Shown here: positions 52,628 through 60,849 of the stretch, piece by piece
Layout: each line of letters starts with the position of its first letter
Position numbering within the stretch: the first letter of the stretch is position 1
Assembly: GCA_026874595.1 (NCBI GenBank)
Contig: JAPPUL010000079.1
Location: 1,417,001-1,481,000, forward strand
DNA length: 64,000 bases
Direction: 5' to 3'
From: Sipunculus nudus
Lineage: Eukaryota > Annelida > Sipuncula > Golfingiida > Sipunculidae
Notes under the pieces: model-generated
Seen by the model: the letters and a program-made list of their open reading frames with translations, nothing else
Database searches by the model: none
What the model was told of the DNA's origin: nothing
Made by a program: the position numbers and the translations under genes

Positions 52628-53260
52628 ATGAGGGTGGATAATGTAATGAAAAAGTTCTTAAAGCAAATATTATATATGTTAATAGTAATGCAGCTGGTGG
52701 TGATGTTGAGGGAATGGGGTTATGGGCTTAGGGAGGTAAGGGAGCGAGGGCGGATAGTATTTTATAATGAGAAGGGCTTAAAGGTAAAGTCGTATTATCT
52801 TCGTAATAATCGAGTAGTATACGTAAATAGATATTACTATTCAGGACATCTATGCGTAAAGAAGGCGACACTGCGTGGTCGTAAGGTGCTGTCAGTATAC
52901 CTTTATGAATATCATAAAGAGAGCGAACAAATAAGTCTGAAGAAATATTATTATAAGAATAAGTTTAAGTACTTAATAAGATATGATATAAACGGAATAG
53001 AGATAGAGCGAAGTAATAAAGATGATCAAGAGATAGAGAAGAAGGAGGTATTAGAGGGTAAGCACTCATCGGATGGTGCAGGAGGGGGGAGTGTGAGGGT
53101 AAAGGAGGTGAGGGTAAAGGAGGTGAGGGTAAAGGAGGCGGGGGCAAAGGCTAAGGGGGAGGGGGAAGAGGAGGAGAGGGGGGAAGAGGGGGAGAAAGGA
53201 GGAGGGGGGGAAGGAGGGGGGGAAGGAGGAGGAGAGAAGGAGGAGGAGAGGGGAGGTTAG
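52628..53260 (+). CDS. hypothetical exported protein with Gly/Glu-rich tail
   Basis: I place the start at the ATG at 52628 after AAGG (210 residues); an upstream GTG lies in the direct repeat. A hydrophobic segment (ILYMLIVMQLVVML) suggests membrane insertion or export. The middle is Tyr/Lys/Arg-rich with repeated short strand pairs such as FYNEKGLKVKSYYLRNNRVV, reminiscent of MORN_2/YwqK-type repeats, but this is weak. The last ~65 residues are low complexity: three VRVKE repeats, then Gly- and Glu-runs encoded by almost pure purine sequence. Confidence 0.6.
   Translation: MRVDNVMKKFLKQILYMLIVMQLVVMLREWGYGLREVRERGRIVFYNEKGLKVKSYYLRNNRVVYVNRYYYSGHLCVKKATLRGRKVLSVYLYEYHKESEQISLKKYYYKNKFKYLIRYDINGIEIERSNKDDQEIEKKEVLEGKHSSDGAGGGSVRVKEVRVKEVRVKEAGAKAKGEGEEEERGEEGEKGGGGEGGGEGGGEKEEERGG
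53090..53260 (+). repeat. purine-rich coding repeats
   Basis: Three copies of GTGAGGGTAAAGGAG are followed by irregular GGAGGGGGGGAAGGAGG-type repeats; in the last ~110 bases there is hardly a pyrimidine. This encodes the low-complexity tail of the preceding protein and has G-quadruplex potential. Confidence 0.8.
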
Positions 53261-53315
53261 AATCTAAAAAAATGAATCTAAAAAAAATGAATATAGCTTG
53301 TGTTGCAACAAAATA

Positions 53316-53402
53316 TGGAAATAAGGAAATATGGAAATAAGGAAATATGGAAATAAGGAAATATGGAAATAAGGAAATAAGGAAATAAGGAAATAAGGAA
53401 AG
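53316..53402 (+). repeat. GGAAATAT/GGAAATAA tandem repeat
   Basis: Eight-base units GGAAATAT and GGAAATAA alternate to give a 16-bp repeat (about four copies), then GGAAATAA alone repeats, directly before the AGGAGG ribosome site of the next gene. Confidence 0.9.
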
Positions 53403-53414
53403 AGGAGGTAGAAA

Positions 53415-54281
53415 GTGTTTTCGTTTGAAAAGAATTATATAAGGGAGCAACTAGATTTATTAAACAGTCTTCAGGATGAGCTAATTGGTTTAAAGAAGGA
53501 GATGGTTAGAGAAGGAGGTTCTGGAGGTAGAGATAAAGAATTAATAATTTATGTAAAGAAGGCTCTAAATTATTTTAGGGAGAAGGTATTTGTGGCTGGG
53601 ACTGGAGAGAGTGGAGAATATATAAAGGTATTAATTTTTCTTGAGAAGGTGCTAAGTTATTATGGAAGCAAAGAGGTCCCGTTTGATGAATTTGATAGAG
53701 ATTTGTTGATATTGTGTAGAGACTGGGGAATGGAAGATGGTTTTGGGATGAAAGACGAAGGAGAAGAAGTTATTAAAGAGGGAGTGGAGAGTAAAGGGGG
53801 AGAAGTAGAGATAGTAGAGATAGTAGGGAAAGGTGAAGAGATAGGTGAAGAGATAATAGGAAACGCTGCTAAAGCGGAAGGGTTAGAAGTGGTGGTGGTG
53901 GGTGAAGGGGGCAAAGAGGGCAAAGAGGGCAAAGAGGGATTAGATAAAGGAGATGGTGGTAAAGAGATTTTAGGGATTGTGGAAGGGGGAGGGGAAGGGG
54001 GAGGGGAAGGGAGAGAGGAAGGGAGAGGGGAAGGGAGAGAGGAAGAGGATATATTTAAAGATAAGAGTTTGAATGAGATGCTTAACGAGGGTACATTTGG
54101 TTTAGATGTGGGTGATGGAGAGGTGGGTGAGGGGGCGGGGGCAAGGGAGGAGTTTTTATTATCTAAGGAAGGAGGTGTTAAAGAGGGATTGGGGGGAGTT
54201 AAACGGGAGGGTCTTGCAAGTTATAAAGATATAATATTGGCAGAGGGAGTAGAAGAACTTGGGGAGGAGGAGGCGAAATGA
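53415..54281 (+). CDS. hypothetical acidic Gly/Glu-rich protein
   Basis: The 288-residue protein starts at GTG with a near-perfect AGGAGG six bases upstream. Residues 1-115 look like an ordered helical domain (EKNYIREQLDLLNSLQDEL, later YIKVLIFLEKVLSYYG). The rest is Glu/Gly/Val low complexity with runs such as KEGKEGKEG and GEGGGEGREEGRGEGREE, probably disordered. There is no signal peptide. Together with its neighbour at 52628 it forms a pair of genes with similar tails. I do not recognise a family. Confidence 0.65.
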   Translation: MFSFEKNYIREQLDLLNSLQDELIGLKKEMVREGGSGGRDKELIIYVKKALNYFREKVFVAGTGESGEYIKVLIFLEKVLSYYGSKEVPFDEFDRDLLILCRDWGMEDGFGMKDEGEEVIKEGVESKGGEVEIVEIVGKGEEIGEEIIGNAAKAEGLEVVVVGEGGKEGKEGKEGLDKGDGGKEILGIVEGGGEGGGEGREEGRGEGREEEDIFKDKSLNEMLNEGTFGLDVGDGEVGEGAGAREEFLLSKEGGVKEGLGGVKREGLASYKDIILAEGVEELGEEEAK

Positions 54282-54363
54282 TGCCAAATAAAAAGTAGAG
54301 ATTGCGTTAAAGTTAAAAGTAAAGAGAAACAGGATGAAATAAGGAAAAAAGTGAGGAGAAAAG

Positions 54364-55578
54364 ATGGGAATTAATGTAGAAGGTCTAATAAGGGAATATG
54401 GTAGTCCTTTATACTTATATGATGAAGATAAGATACAAAAGCGTTATAAAGAATTAAACGAAGCGATTATTTACCCTAAAAAGAAGATATACTACGCCTG
54501 CAAAGCGAATACGAACATATGGATAATGAAGAGCTTGCGAGAGGCGGGAGCAAATATAGATGCAGTATCGCCGATAGAGGTAAAGCTAGCCTACGAGGCA
54601 GGCTATAAAGCAGATCAAATACTATATACGGGAGACAGTACAAGTATAGAAGAGATGGAATTTTGTTTATCTGAGGGGATACTACAGAATTTGGGATCAC
54701 TAAGTCAGCTAAAGAGTTACGGGAAGCTGCGTCCAAAAACAAAAGTATGCATAAGAATAAACCCGGACTGCGGGGCAGGACATCACAATCATACAATAAC
54801 CGGGGGACCAAAGAGCAAATTTGGAATATACTTCGACAAGCTAGAAGAGATAAAGGGATTATGTAAAGAGTATGGTCTTGTGGTATCAGGCTTACATAGC
54901 CACATAGGGTCAGGGATATTGAAGGTGGAGGAATTTTTAAAAGCAGTAAATATAGTACTTAAGACGGCCTTAGAGTTTAAAGAATTGGATTTCATAGATT
55001 TTGGGGGAGGACTTGGGATACCGTATAAGCCGGAAGAAAAAGGGCTTGATGTAAAAGAATTTGGTAAAGAGCTAAGCAAACGCTTTAGCGAGTTCGTAAA
55101 AGGGTATGGGAAGGAGCTTTGGCTTTATTTGGAGCCTGGACGTTATATAGTGGGGGAGTCTGGGGTATTGCTAACCCGCGTAACGAACATAAAAGAGACT
55201 CCGAGTCATAAATTTGTGGGAACAGACACAGGATTTAATCATTTGCTAAGGCCGATGGCGTATGGGAGTTATCATAAGATAAGAAACTATACAAATTTAG
55301 GAGGTGAGGAGGAGGAGGTGGTGGTAACTGGGAATATATGCGAGAGTGGGGATGTGTTTACGCAAGGGGAGGGGGGGATAGAGGGGAGGCTGCTTAGCAA
55401 GGTACGGGTTGGGGACATATTAGGGATAGAGGACGTTGGAGCATATGGTTATTCGATGTCGTCGCAATATAATAGTCGAGTTAGGCCGGCTGAGGTATGC
55501 CTTAATAAAGCGGGAGAAGTAAGATTAATAAGGCGTCGAGAGAGTTATGAGGATTTATTGCGAACGATGCAAGTTTAG
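54364..55578 (+). CDS. lysA: diaminopimelate decarboxylase
   Basis: LysA makes L-lysine from meso-diaminopimelate, the last step of the pathway. The 404-residue fold-type III PLP enzyme has the PLP lysine Lys47 in YACKANTN, SGLHSHIGSGI near residue 176, DFGGGLGIPY near 215, the EPGRYIVGESG segment near 258 and the catalytic CESGDVF near 320. AGGAGAAAAG precedes the ATG. The presence of this enzyme fits DAP-type peptidoglycan. No lysine riboswitch is seen. Confidence 0.95.
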   Translation: MGINVEGLIREYGSPLYLYDEDKIQKRYKELNEAIIYPKKKIYYACKANTNIWIMKSLREAGANIDAVSPIEVKLAYEAGYKADQILYTGDSTSIEEMEFCLSEGILQNLGSLSQLKSYGKLRPKTKVCIRINPDCGAGHHNHTITGGPKSKFGIYFDKLEEIKGLCKEYGLVVSGLHSHIGSGILKVEEFLKAVNIVLKTALEFKELDFIDFGGGLGIPYKPEEKGLDVKEFGKELSKRFSEFVKGYGKELWLYLEPGRYIVGESGVLLTRVTNIKETPSHKFVGTDTGFNHLLRPMAYGSYHKIRNYTNLGGEEEEVVVTGNICESGDVFTQGEGGIEGRLLSKVRVGDILGIEDVGAYGYSMSSQYNSRVRPAEVCLNKAGEVRLIRRRESYEDLLRTMQV

Positions 55579-55650
55579 GCAGACGGGTTTAGGCAGAAGC
55601 TAGGTAATTATTTTAGATTTATTATAGATTAAGGTAAAAAAAGGTAGAAA

Positions 55651-55719
55651 ATGGAAAAAGGGAGCAAAGAGGAGGAGGGAGGGAGTGGAGGAGGGAGTGG
55701 AGGGAGTGGAGGTGATTAG
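55651..55719 (+). CDS. possible 22-residue leader peptide before pepP
   Basis: An ATG at 55651 opens a 22-codon frame (MEKGSKEEEGGSGG, then Gly/Ser, ending in Asp) whose TAG directly abuts the ATG of pepP. The frame is formed by a GGAGGGAGT-type tandem repeat, so it may be a by-product of the repeat. If translated it could couple ribosomes to pepP. There is only a weak AAGG upstream. Confidence 0.3.
   Translation: MEKGSKEEEGGSGGGSGGSGGD
55670..55712 (+). repeat. GGAGGGAGTGGA tandem repeat
   Basis: GGAGGGAGT and GTGGAGGA units recur about four times and run into the GGAGGTGATT ribosome site of pepP. Confidence 0.85.
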
Positions 55720-57546
55720 ATGTTGAGTAAAGAGGAGGTATTGGAGAATTTATCTCTTTTGCGCAAGTGGATGATGGGGTGTGGTTATGCTGGTATAATC
55801 TTGCTATCAACGGATGAATATCTAAGCGAGTACGTACCGTTATCTGAGAATGCAAGATATCATGCAAGTGGATTTAGCGGGTCAACGGGCGAGATGCTAA
55901 TAACGCTTGAAGGAAATTATATATACGTGGATGGTCGTTATACATTACAAGCTAAGAAAGAGGCGGTTTTTGGGGTAATAGTTCGGGAGGGGGGAGGGAT
56001 GGATTTATTGCATAAAGATATAAAGGGATTTCTTAAAGAAGAAGGTTCTGATGGTATTAAACGAGGCACTGCTCCACGAATACTTGTAGATGGTAGGAAG
56101 CAGAGTAAGAGGGGGTATGATATGTTAAGCGGGGTAGTTGAGGCTTTTGGGGGAATATTAGATAGTGAAGGTTTTGCTTATTTTAGATTTGCAAATAAGC
56201 TTAAGGGCAAATGGGAGGAGCGTGGGAGGGGTGGAGAGGGATTAATAGAGCTATTGGAGGCATTAGGGGAGCAGACAAAGATAAGTTATAAACTAAATAA
56301 GTTACGAGAAAAGATGCTTAAGAATAATCTTTCATATGTTGTAGTAAGCGCAATAGATGAGTTATCGTATATATACAATTTAAGGAGTTATGGGGAAGGG
56401 AAATATAGTTCATCAGCGAGAGGAATAAGTATAGTAGGGAGGGAAGAGGCATATATATTCTTAGAAGGGCTATCAGAGGTTGTTAAGGAGGGTTTAGTTG
56501 CTGGGGGGGGTATAGGGGAGGGAATAGATGTGAATAATCTATTAGAGTATAAAACTTTTTTAGAGGAGGAGTTTTTAAAAGGGGTAGAGGTAGAGGAGGA
56601 GTGTAAAGATAAAGGAGTAATTCGGGTGGGTTATGATGGCAGAATGCTTAGTAAGAGTAGATACGAAGAGCTGCATAGGAGCTGTAATTCTAGGGTAGAA
56701 CTTGTAGACAGTGGTAGTCTAATGTCTCATATGCGAAGTATAAAGGGAGGGGAAGAACTTGAGATGATGGAGGAAGGTTTTGCGCGAGCAGATTTAGTGA
56801 TGGAGGAAGCGATAAAATATATAAAAGAAGGAGTAAAGCGGGGTGAGGAGTTAACGGAGGAGAGAGTATACAATAAGATAGAGGAGTTGTTTAAGCTAGG
56901 GGGAGCGCGTGGACTTAGTTTCTCTCCGATAGTGGCAAGCGGAGAAAACAGTGCCTATGTGCACTACACCCGACCTGATAGGAATAAAAGGATAAAAGAG
57001 GGAGAATTAATGCTTCTGGACATAGGAGGGTATTGGGAGGGAGGATATGCAACGGATCTGACGAGAACATTTCTAGTAGGAGACTTGCCAAAGTGGGAAT
57101 ATAAAGATATATATACGATAGTGCTAAAGGCGTCAATCCAACTTTTAAGTTTAAGGTATCCAGAAGGGACAAAAGGCTATGAACTAAACAATTTGGGACA
57201 GGGGATATTGTGGGGCTATGGCTATAGTTGTCCTCATGGGTTAGGGCATGGCATAGGTTTAAATGTGCATGAGAGTCCGCCTGTTTTGGGTGGTGGAGTA
57301 GTTGGAGGTGGTGCTCATGAGATAGAGGATGGGATGGTATTTACAATAGAGCCTGGGATATATATAGAAGGTGTTGGAGGGGTGCGAATAGAGAATGTGG
57401 TACAAGCGCAGCGTGTAGTTGAAAAGGATGGATGGTTATGCATGAGGCTTTTAACGCATGCGAAGCTGGAGGGTAATTTAATAGATAAAAGTTATTTAAC
57501 AAAGAAGGAGCTTGAGTGGCTTAATAGAAATTACGTCTTGAGCTAA
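55720..57546 (+). CDS. pepP: Xaa-Pro aminopeptidase (M24B)
   Basis: It removes an N-terminal residue preceding proline. The 608-residue protein has the three-domain layout of eukaryotic-type aminopeptidase P: two creatinase-N domains (residues ~1-160 and ~190-345) and the pita-bread catalytic domain. Metal ligands: Asp residues in LLDIGGYWEGGYATDLTRTF near 442-454, His in GLGHGIGLNVHESP near 508, Glu in EPGIYIEG near 544 and GVRIENVV near 555. GGAGGTGA before the ATG is a near-perfect ribosome site. It probably shares a transcript with lysA. Confidence 0.93.
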   Translation: MLSKEEVLENLSLLRKWMMGCGYAGIILLSTDEYLSEYVPLSENARYHASGFSGSTGEMLITLEGNYIYVDGRYTLQAKKEAVFGVIVREGGGMDLLHKDIKGFLKEEGSDGIKRGTAPRILVDGRKQSKRGYDMLSGVVEAFGGILDSEGFAYFRFANKLKGKWEERGRGGEGLIELLEALGEQTKISYKLNKLREKMLKNNLSYVVVSAIDELSYIYNLRSYGEGKYSSSARGISIVGREEAYIFLEGLSEVVKEGLVAGGGIGEGIDVNNLLEYKTFLEEEFLKGVEVEEECKDKGVIRVGYDGRMLSKSRYEELHRSCNSRVELVDSGSLMSHMRSIKGGEELEMMEEGFARADLVMEEAIKYIKEGVKRGEELTEERVYNKIEELFKLGGARGLSFSPIVASGENSAYVHYTRPDRNKRIKEGELMLLDIGGYWEGGYATDLTRTFLVGDLPKWEYKDIYTIVLKASIQLLSLRYPEGTKGYELNNLGQGILWGYGYSCPHGLGHGIGLNVHESPPVLGGGVVGGGAHEIEDGMVFTIEPGIYIEGVGGVRIENVVQAQRVVEKDGWLCMRLLTHAKLEGNLIDKSYLTKKELEWLNRNYVLS

Positions 57547-57587
57547 AGAATAAATTGGGGTTTTTAAAAAAAAGTAAGAAGAAAAAT

Positions 57588-58976
57588 ATGTTAAAGATAA
57601 ATAGACTACGGGAAGGGGTATTGAATCTGGGTAAAAAGATATTGGAACGTGGTGGGGAGGTAATATTGTATGGGGAGGGGCTTGCAGACGATATATTATA
57701 TGAGAAAGGATATTTTAAAAGGCGTGGCAGATATTATACAATGCTAACGACCTTATGCTTAAATGAGGTATTAGAAAGTGTAGGGCTTGAAAAGGTAAAG
57801 TTGGGGAAAGGAGAGTTAAAATATATTCAGCTATCAAGAGAAGGGGAGGGAGGAGGATATAAGAATGAGTCATTCTTAAGTATAGAAGATAAACTTGAGG
57901 ATAAATATTATATAAGGGTAGAGAGGAGTGAAGAAGTATTAAAGCGAGTTAATAAGAACTTGCTAATAATAGATAAGGTATGGTATGATTTTAGAAGCAA
58001 TTATAATGTAGAAGAGCTTGAAGATATATTAAGTGGGCAAATGATATTGTTTAGAGGAGAAGGGAGAGAGTCCTTGTCAAAGGATGCTTTAAGTTTATTT
58101 CGTTATATACGTTATAAAGTAAAGTATGGTTTTAAAGAAGAAGGCGTTATAAAAGAGCAGGTAGGAGAATGTAAAGTACTCTATCCAAAACATGTGTGGA
58201 GGCAAGAGCTACTAAGTCTTATGGAGTTAGAAAGGCCAAGCGAGGCGTTTGAGGAGCTGCGTAAAAGTAACTTAATGACAAAGGTATTAAATGAGCTTTT
58301 GGAAGGATATAATGTAAGTCAAAACGAGTATCACAAATACGATGTATACTATCATAGTTTAAAAGCGTGCGATAGTGCAAGTAAGGACTCGCCGTTAATT
58401 CGGTTTGCAGCCTTATTTCATGACATAGGCAAACCTCGCTCAAAGCGAGTAAAAGGAGAAGAAGGTGAGGATGGGCAAAAGAGCGTCTTTTACGATCATG
58501 AAAACATTGGAGCGAGAATGACTTATAGAATACTAAAGCGCTTTGGGTTTATGCATATAGATGCATCTAGAGTATCGAATTTAGTAAGGCTTCATATGTT
58601 TCATTACACACCACTCTGGACGGACAAAGCAGTAAAACGGTTTATGAAGAAGGCAGACAAAGAGCTAAAGAATTTGTTAGAGCTTAGGAAGGCAGACAGG
58701 GTAGGTAGCGGGACAAAGAAGGCGTATTCTTTATCGGTAGAGAATCTGCTAAAGCGAATAGAGGAAGTGGAGAATGAGAATAAAAGGTTCAAGGTAAAAG
58801 ATCTAGTAATAGGGGGGGATGATATAATGAAACATTTTGCTATAGAGGAAGGTCCTGAGATAGGAGCACTACTAGATTATTTGGTAAAAGCAGTAGTTTA
58901 TGGAGAGGTTATGAATGAGGGAGAAGCTTTACTAAAGCACGCAGAAAACATGAGTCTATCTAAGAAGGCCTTATAA
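57588..58976 (+). CDS. CCA-enzyme-like HD protein with degenerate nucleotidyltransferase domain
   Basis: The protein has ~462 residues from the ATG at 57588 (a TTG at 57555 is the alternative). The C-terminal half holds an HD domain: LFHDIGK near residue 275, HENIGARM, and VRLHMFHY. The segment DALSLFRYIRYKVKYGF near residue 170 matches the DPLRxLRAxRFAxxxGF RNA-binding motif of poly(A)/CCA polymerases, so the architecture is that of a CCA-adding enzyme. But where the nucleotidyltransferase should show GGxVRDxLLG and DxD, this reads ILYGEGLADDILYEKG and KRRGRYY. It is probably a paralogue that lost polymerase activity and may retain HD phosphohydrolase activity. Confidence 0.7.
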   Translation: MLKINRLREGVLNLGKKILERGGEVILYGEGLADDILYEKGYFKRRGRYYTMLTTLCLNEVLESVGLEKVKLGKGELKYIQLSREGEGGGYKNESFLSIEDKLEDKYYIRVERSEEVLKRVNKNLLIIDKVWYDFRSNYNVEELEDILSGQMILFRGEGRESLSKDALSLFRYIRYKVKYGFKEEGVIKEQVGECKVLYPKHVWRQELLSLMELERPSEAFEELRKSNLMTKVLNELLEGYNVSQNEYHKYDVYYHSLKACDSASKDSPLIRFAALFHDIGKPRSKRVKGEEGEDGQKSVFYDHENIGARMTYRILKRFGFMHIDASRVSNLVRLHMFHYTPLWTDKAVKRFMKKADKELKNLLELRKADRVGSGTKKAYSLSVENLLKRIEEVENENKRFKVKDLVIGGDDIMKHFAIEEGPEIGALLDYLVKAVVYGEVMNEGEALLKHAENMSLSKKAL

Positions 58977-58994
58977 AAGAAGGTCTTATAAAAG
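58962..58994 (+). repeat. AGAAGGTCTTATAAA direct repeat
   Basis: Two copies of AAGAAGGCCTTATAAAAG / AAGAAGGTCTTATAAAAG span the 3' end and stop codon of the preceding gene. Confidence 0.85.
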
Positions 58995-59352
58995 GCGAGT
59001 ATAGTTTTAGAGTTTAAGATATGTAGGGTGTGGAGGTTTAAGGATATGTTTTAGTAGCAAAGAGTTAGTGGAGTTTTGTAAGGTCTTATATGGTTTAACT
59101 TAAGCTTTGTAGCAAACATGAGAAAAGAAAGACAGGGTAAATAAGATACAAAACATATGAAAAACATAAAGGAGTTTCTTTAAGCTAAAAAGGATAAAAC
59201 TACTTGTTATAGTGTGGGCAGGATATGGCTTATGGTTATTTCTTATAAAATGGCTAAAAGAGCAGACGTTTTACAAAATGACAATGTGGTTTGTTCTTAT
59301 CAAGAAGAGATGGCTTTTTAAAAGAGCTGACTTTTTAAATAACTAACATTGA
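58977..59352. other. intergenic region between HD protein and pyk
   Basis: These 376 bases lie between convergent genes. I see direct-repeat remnants (GGTCTTATA recurs near 59082), no gene and no strong terminator hairpin. Confidence 0.5.
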
Positions 59353-60765
59353 TTAATATATTCTTATAGCTAGCATTGTATCATCAGTTTCAATAATGAT
59401 TTGAGGCTGTTTGAGTTTGGAGTTAATTATATTTTTAGTAATTATATTTTTAGTAATGGTAAGTTTTTCTTTGTTTGTTAAGCTTTCTTTTTTTACAAGA
59501 ATAGGCATGACATTCCAATAAAGGTTTACTTGGCAAGCGACTTTAGGATTTGATGTTATGGCAATAATATTAGGATAAGGATGATATTTACTTAAAAGCT
59601 GTACGGAGTGAGGATTGTTTGTATGAATGGTAAGAGATATTGCTTTTAGGTTTTTAGCTAACTCACAAGCGGATATGGCAATAGCCTCTTCGGTATCGTT
59701 ATCTTTAGTTTTATCCATGCCATGTTTTCTGTAATAAAGGGTTTTAGAAGTACTTTCTATTTCAATGGCTATTTTATGCATAGTTTTAATAGTTTCTATG
59801 GGATAATCTCCTGCTGCGGTCTCACCAGATAACATAACGGCATCAGCCCCATCGATAATAGCATTAGCAATATCCGAAACCTCAGCTCTAGTTGCTCGTG
59901 GATTTTTAATCATAGACTCAAGCATTTGTGTTGCAATAATAACAGGACGGCTCATACGATTACACTTAAGCACGATTTCTTTTTGTAATAATGGAACTTG
60001 TTCAAGCGGCATCTCAACCCCAAGATCGCCTCTTGCAACCATAAGACAATCAGTCTTTTCTATAATAGCATCAATATTTTCTATTGCCTCAGGCCGTTCT
60101 ATTTTTGCAATGATGGGTATATAATTATTCTCTGTGTGTTTTTTAATAAAGCTTCGAAGCAGGTTAATATCTTCTGGTTTGCGTACAAATGAAAGCGCTA
60201 TAAAATCAAGTTCTTGTAAAAGAGCGAATTTGACAAATTCTTTATCTTTATCGGTAAAGGCAACTACGTCAATATTTGAAGATGGTATATTTATACCTTT
60301 TTTTGATTTTAAAACTCCCCCAACAATAATCTTACAAAGGACTTCTTTTTTGCTTTTATCAGTAGATATAACTTCAAGAACAATAAGGCCATCATCAATA
60401 AGTAATTTATCTTTAGGTATAAGTTTAAGGATTCCGGTATAAGAGGTGCTTATAATGCCTTCATCACCAAGTAGAGGTTTTGTAGTAATTTGTAAAGTGT
60501 TACCTTTTTTAATAGTTACAGCATTATTCTTGATATCGCCAATACGTATCTTAGGTCCTTGTAAATCGCCAATTAGACTTATAATTTTGTTTTTGTTTTT
60601 AGCAACAGTTCTAATAGTTTGTATATTATTTTCATGAGTATCCCTGTCCCCATGCGAGAAGTTCAATCTAAAAATGTTAACTCCCTCATCGATAAGAGAT
60701 GCTATAATATCTTGATTACTTGAAGAGGGTCCGATAGTTGCGATAATCTTAGTTTTGTTTTGCAT
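59353..60765 (-). CDS. pyk: pyruvate kinase
   Basis: Pyruvate kinase makes pyruvate and ATP from phosphoenolpyruvate. The 470-residue protein has TKIIATIGPSS at its start, RLNFSHGD near residue 33, GDLQGPKIRIG, IIAKIERPEAIENID with the catalytic Lys near residue 218, MVARGDLGVEMP near 242, and DGADAVMLSGETAAGDYP near 307. The C-terminal regulatory domain is complete but short. It indicates glycolysis as an ATP source. Next upstream on the same strand is glyA. Confidence 0.95.
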   Translation of the reverse strand: MQNKTKIIATIGPSSSNQDIIASLIDEGVNIFRLNFSHGDRDTHENNIQTIRTVAKNKNKIISLIGDLQGPKIRIGDIKNNAVTIKKGNTLQITTKPLLGDEGIISTSYTGILKLIPKDKLLIDDGLIVLEVISTDKSKKEVLCKIIVGGVLKSKKGINIPSSNIDVVAFTDKDKEFVKFALLQELDFIALSFVRKPEDINLLRSFIKKHTENNYIPIIAKIERPEAIENIDAIIEKTDCLMVARGDLGVEMPLEQVPLLQKEIVLKCNRMSRPVIIATQMLESMIKNPRATRAEVSDIANAIIDGADAVMLSGETAAGDYPIETIKTMHKIAIEIESTSKTLYYRKHGMDKTKDNDTEEAIAISACELAKNLKAISLTIHTNNPHSVQLLSKYHPYPNIIAITSNPKVACQVNLYWNVMPILVKKESLTNKEKLTITKNIITKNIINSKLKQPQIIIETDDTMLAIRIY

Positions 60766-60849
60766 GCAAGAAATATAATAACTCCTTAAGAGCTTGCGTT
60801 AAAATAATATATCTAAAAAGGTGATATAAAATAAGTGTAGAGAGTAGAG

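Noticed and set aside
53151-53450. 99-residue Pro/Leu/Phe-rich minus-strand frame
   Set aside because: It is the antisense of purine-only repeats and the GGAAATAA array; low complexity with no start site.
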